Assembly (NCBI RefSeq): GCF_019977335.1
Contig: NZ_AP024653.1
Location: 3,286,001 to 3,350,000, forward strand
Source of the DNA: Arthrobacter sp. NicSoilB4
GTDB taxonomy: Bacteria > Actinomycetota > Actinomycetes > Actinomycetales > Micrococcaceae
DNA length: 64,000 bases
Direction: 5' to 3'
Shown here: in pieces, positions 63,989 through 64,000 of the stretch
Layout: every line of letters begins with the position of its first letter
How positions within the stretch are numbered: the first letter of the stretch is position 1
Translations under genes and position numbers: made by a program
The notes under the pieces: model-generated
What the model was told of the DNA's origin: nothing
What the model saw: the letters and a program-made list of their open reading frames with translations, nothing else
The model's database searches: none

Positions 63989-64000
63989 GGAACTGACCTG

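Overview
The window is high-GC DNA from an actinobacterium, most likely an Arthrobacter/Pseudarthrobacter-like member of the Micrococcaceae. This rests on codon use, frequent GTG/TTG starts, apparent leaderless promoters, and actinobacterial hallmarks: System II cytochrome c maturation next to a histidine phosphatase, Rex, tiny bS22, MarP, a Tad/Flp cluster with a TadZ-like protein, a TipA-like MerR and an ECF42 sigma factor with its DGPF partner. I see no rRNA, tRNA, CRISPR array, IS element or prophage. It looks like ordinary chromosome.

Left block (1-30 kb). A minus-strand operon for cytochrome c maturation (phosphatase, TlpA-like, ccdA, resB, ccsB; ccsB runs off the left edge) is divergent from a YceI-family gene. 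Next come two related Pro-rich small membrane proteins, rex, a glutaredoxin-like gene, a HAD phosphatase, an intergenic pair of 88-bp palindromic repeats, bS22 and an excisionase-type HTH gene. A class I DAHP synthase follows, with an apparent aromatic-rich leader peptide and attenuator. Then come an L-lactate module (lldR/lldD, two identical operators), gdhA, an ArsR regulator, AcuC, the Trk/Ktr potassium system, a FAD-Rieske oxidoreductase, a HhH-GPD protein, proC, ECF42 sigma with its YCII partner, an exopolyphosphatase, an SseB-like protein and topA.

Right block (30-64 kb). An ArsR/MFS pair is followed by a methyltransferase convergent with and overlapping the MFS gene, and a TipA-like MerR regulator. 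A PheS-like orphan ligase follows a short leader ORF. Three consecutive related lipoproteins, the tRNA hydroxylase TrhO, a GNAT protein, an MrfA-like helicase and a complete seven-gene Tad cluster (tadZ-A-B-C-pilin-TadE-TadG-like) come next. Then a PolA-like polymerase, a YegP-like protein, nth and a Nudix gene behind a membrane protein, acs, a FAD oxidoreductase/SRPBCC pair, a secreted beta-propeller, aroQ, a DUF2332 protein, marP, a crp-family regulator, a VOC protein and a Nudix gene at the right edge.

From memory, gene order echoes two regions of the Mycobacterium tuberculosis chromosome (around Rv0496-Rv0529 and Rv3646c-Rv3676) that are joined here. Central themes are redox and respiration (cytochrome c, Rex, lactate and acetate use), aromatic amino-acid supply under apparent attenuation, and DNA maintenance. 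The observations most worth testing are the aromatic leader/attenuator, the single-chain PheS-like ligase with its upstream ORF, and the recurrent -10 box placed 6-7 nt before start codons.
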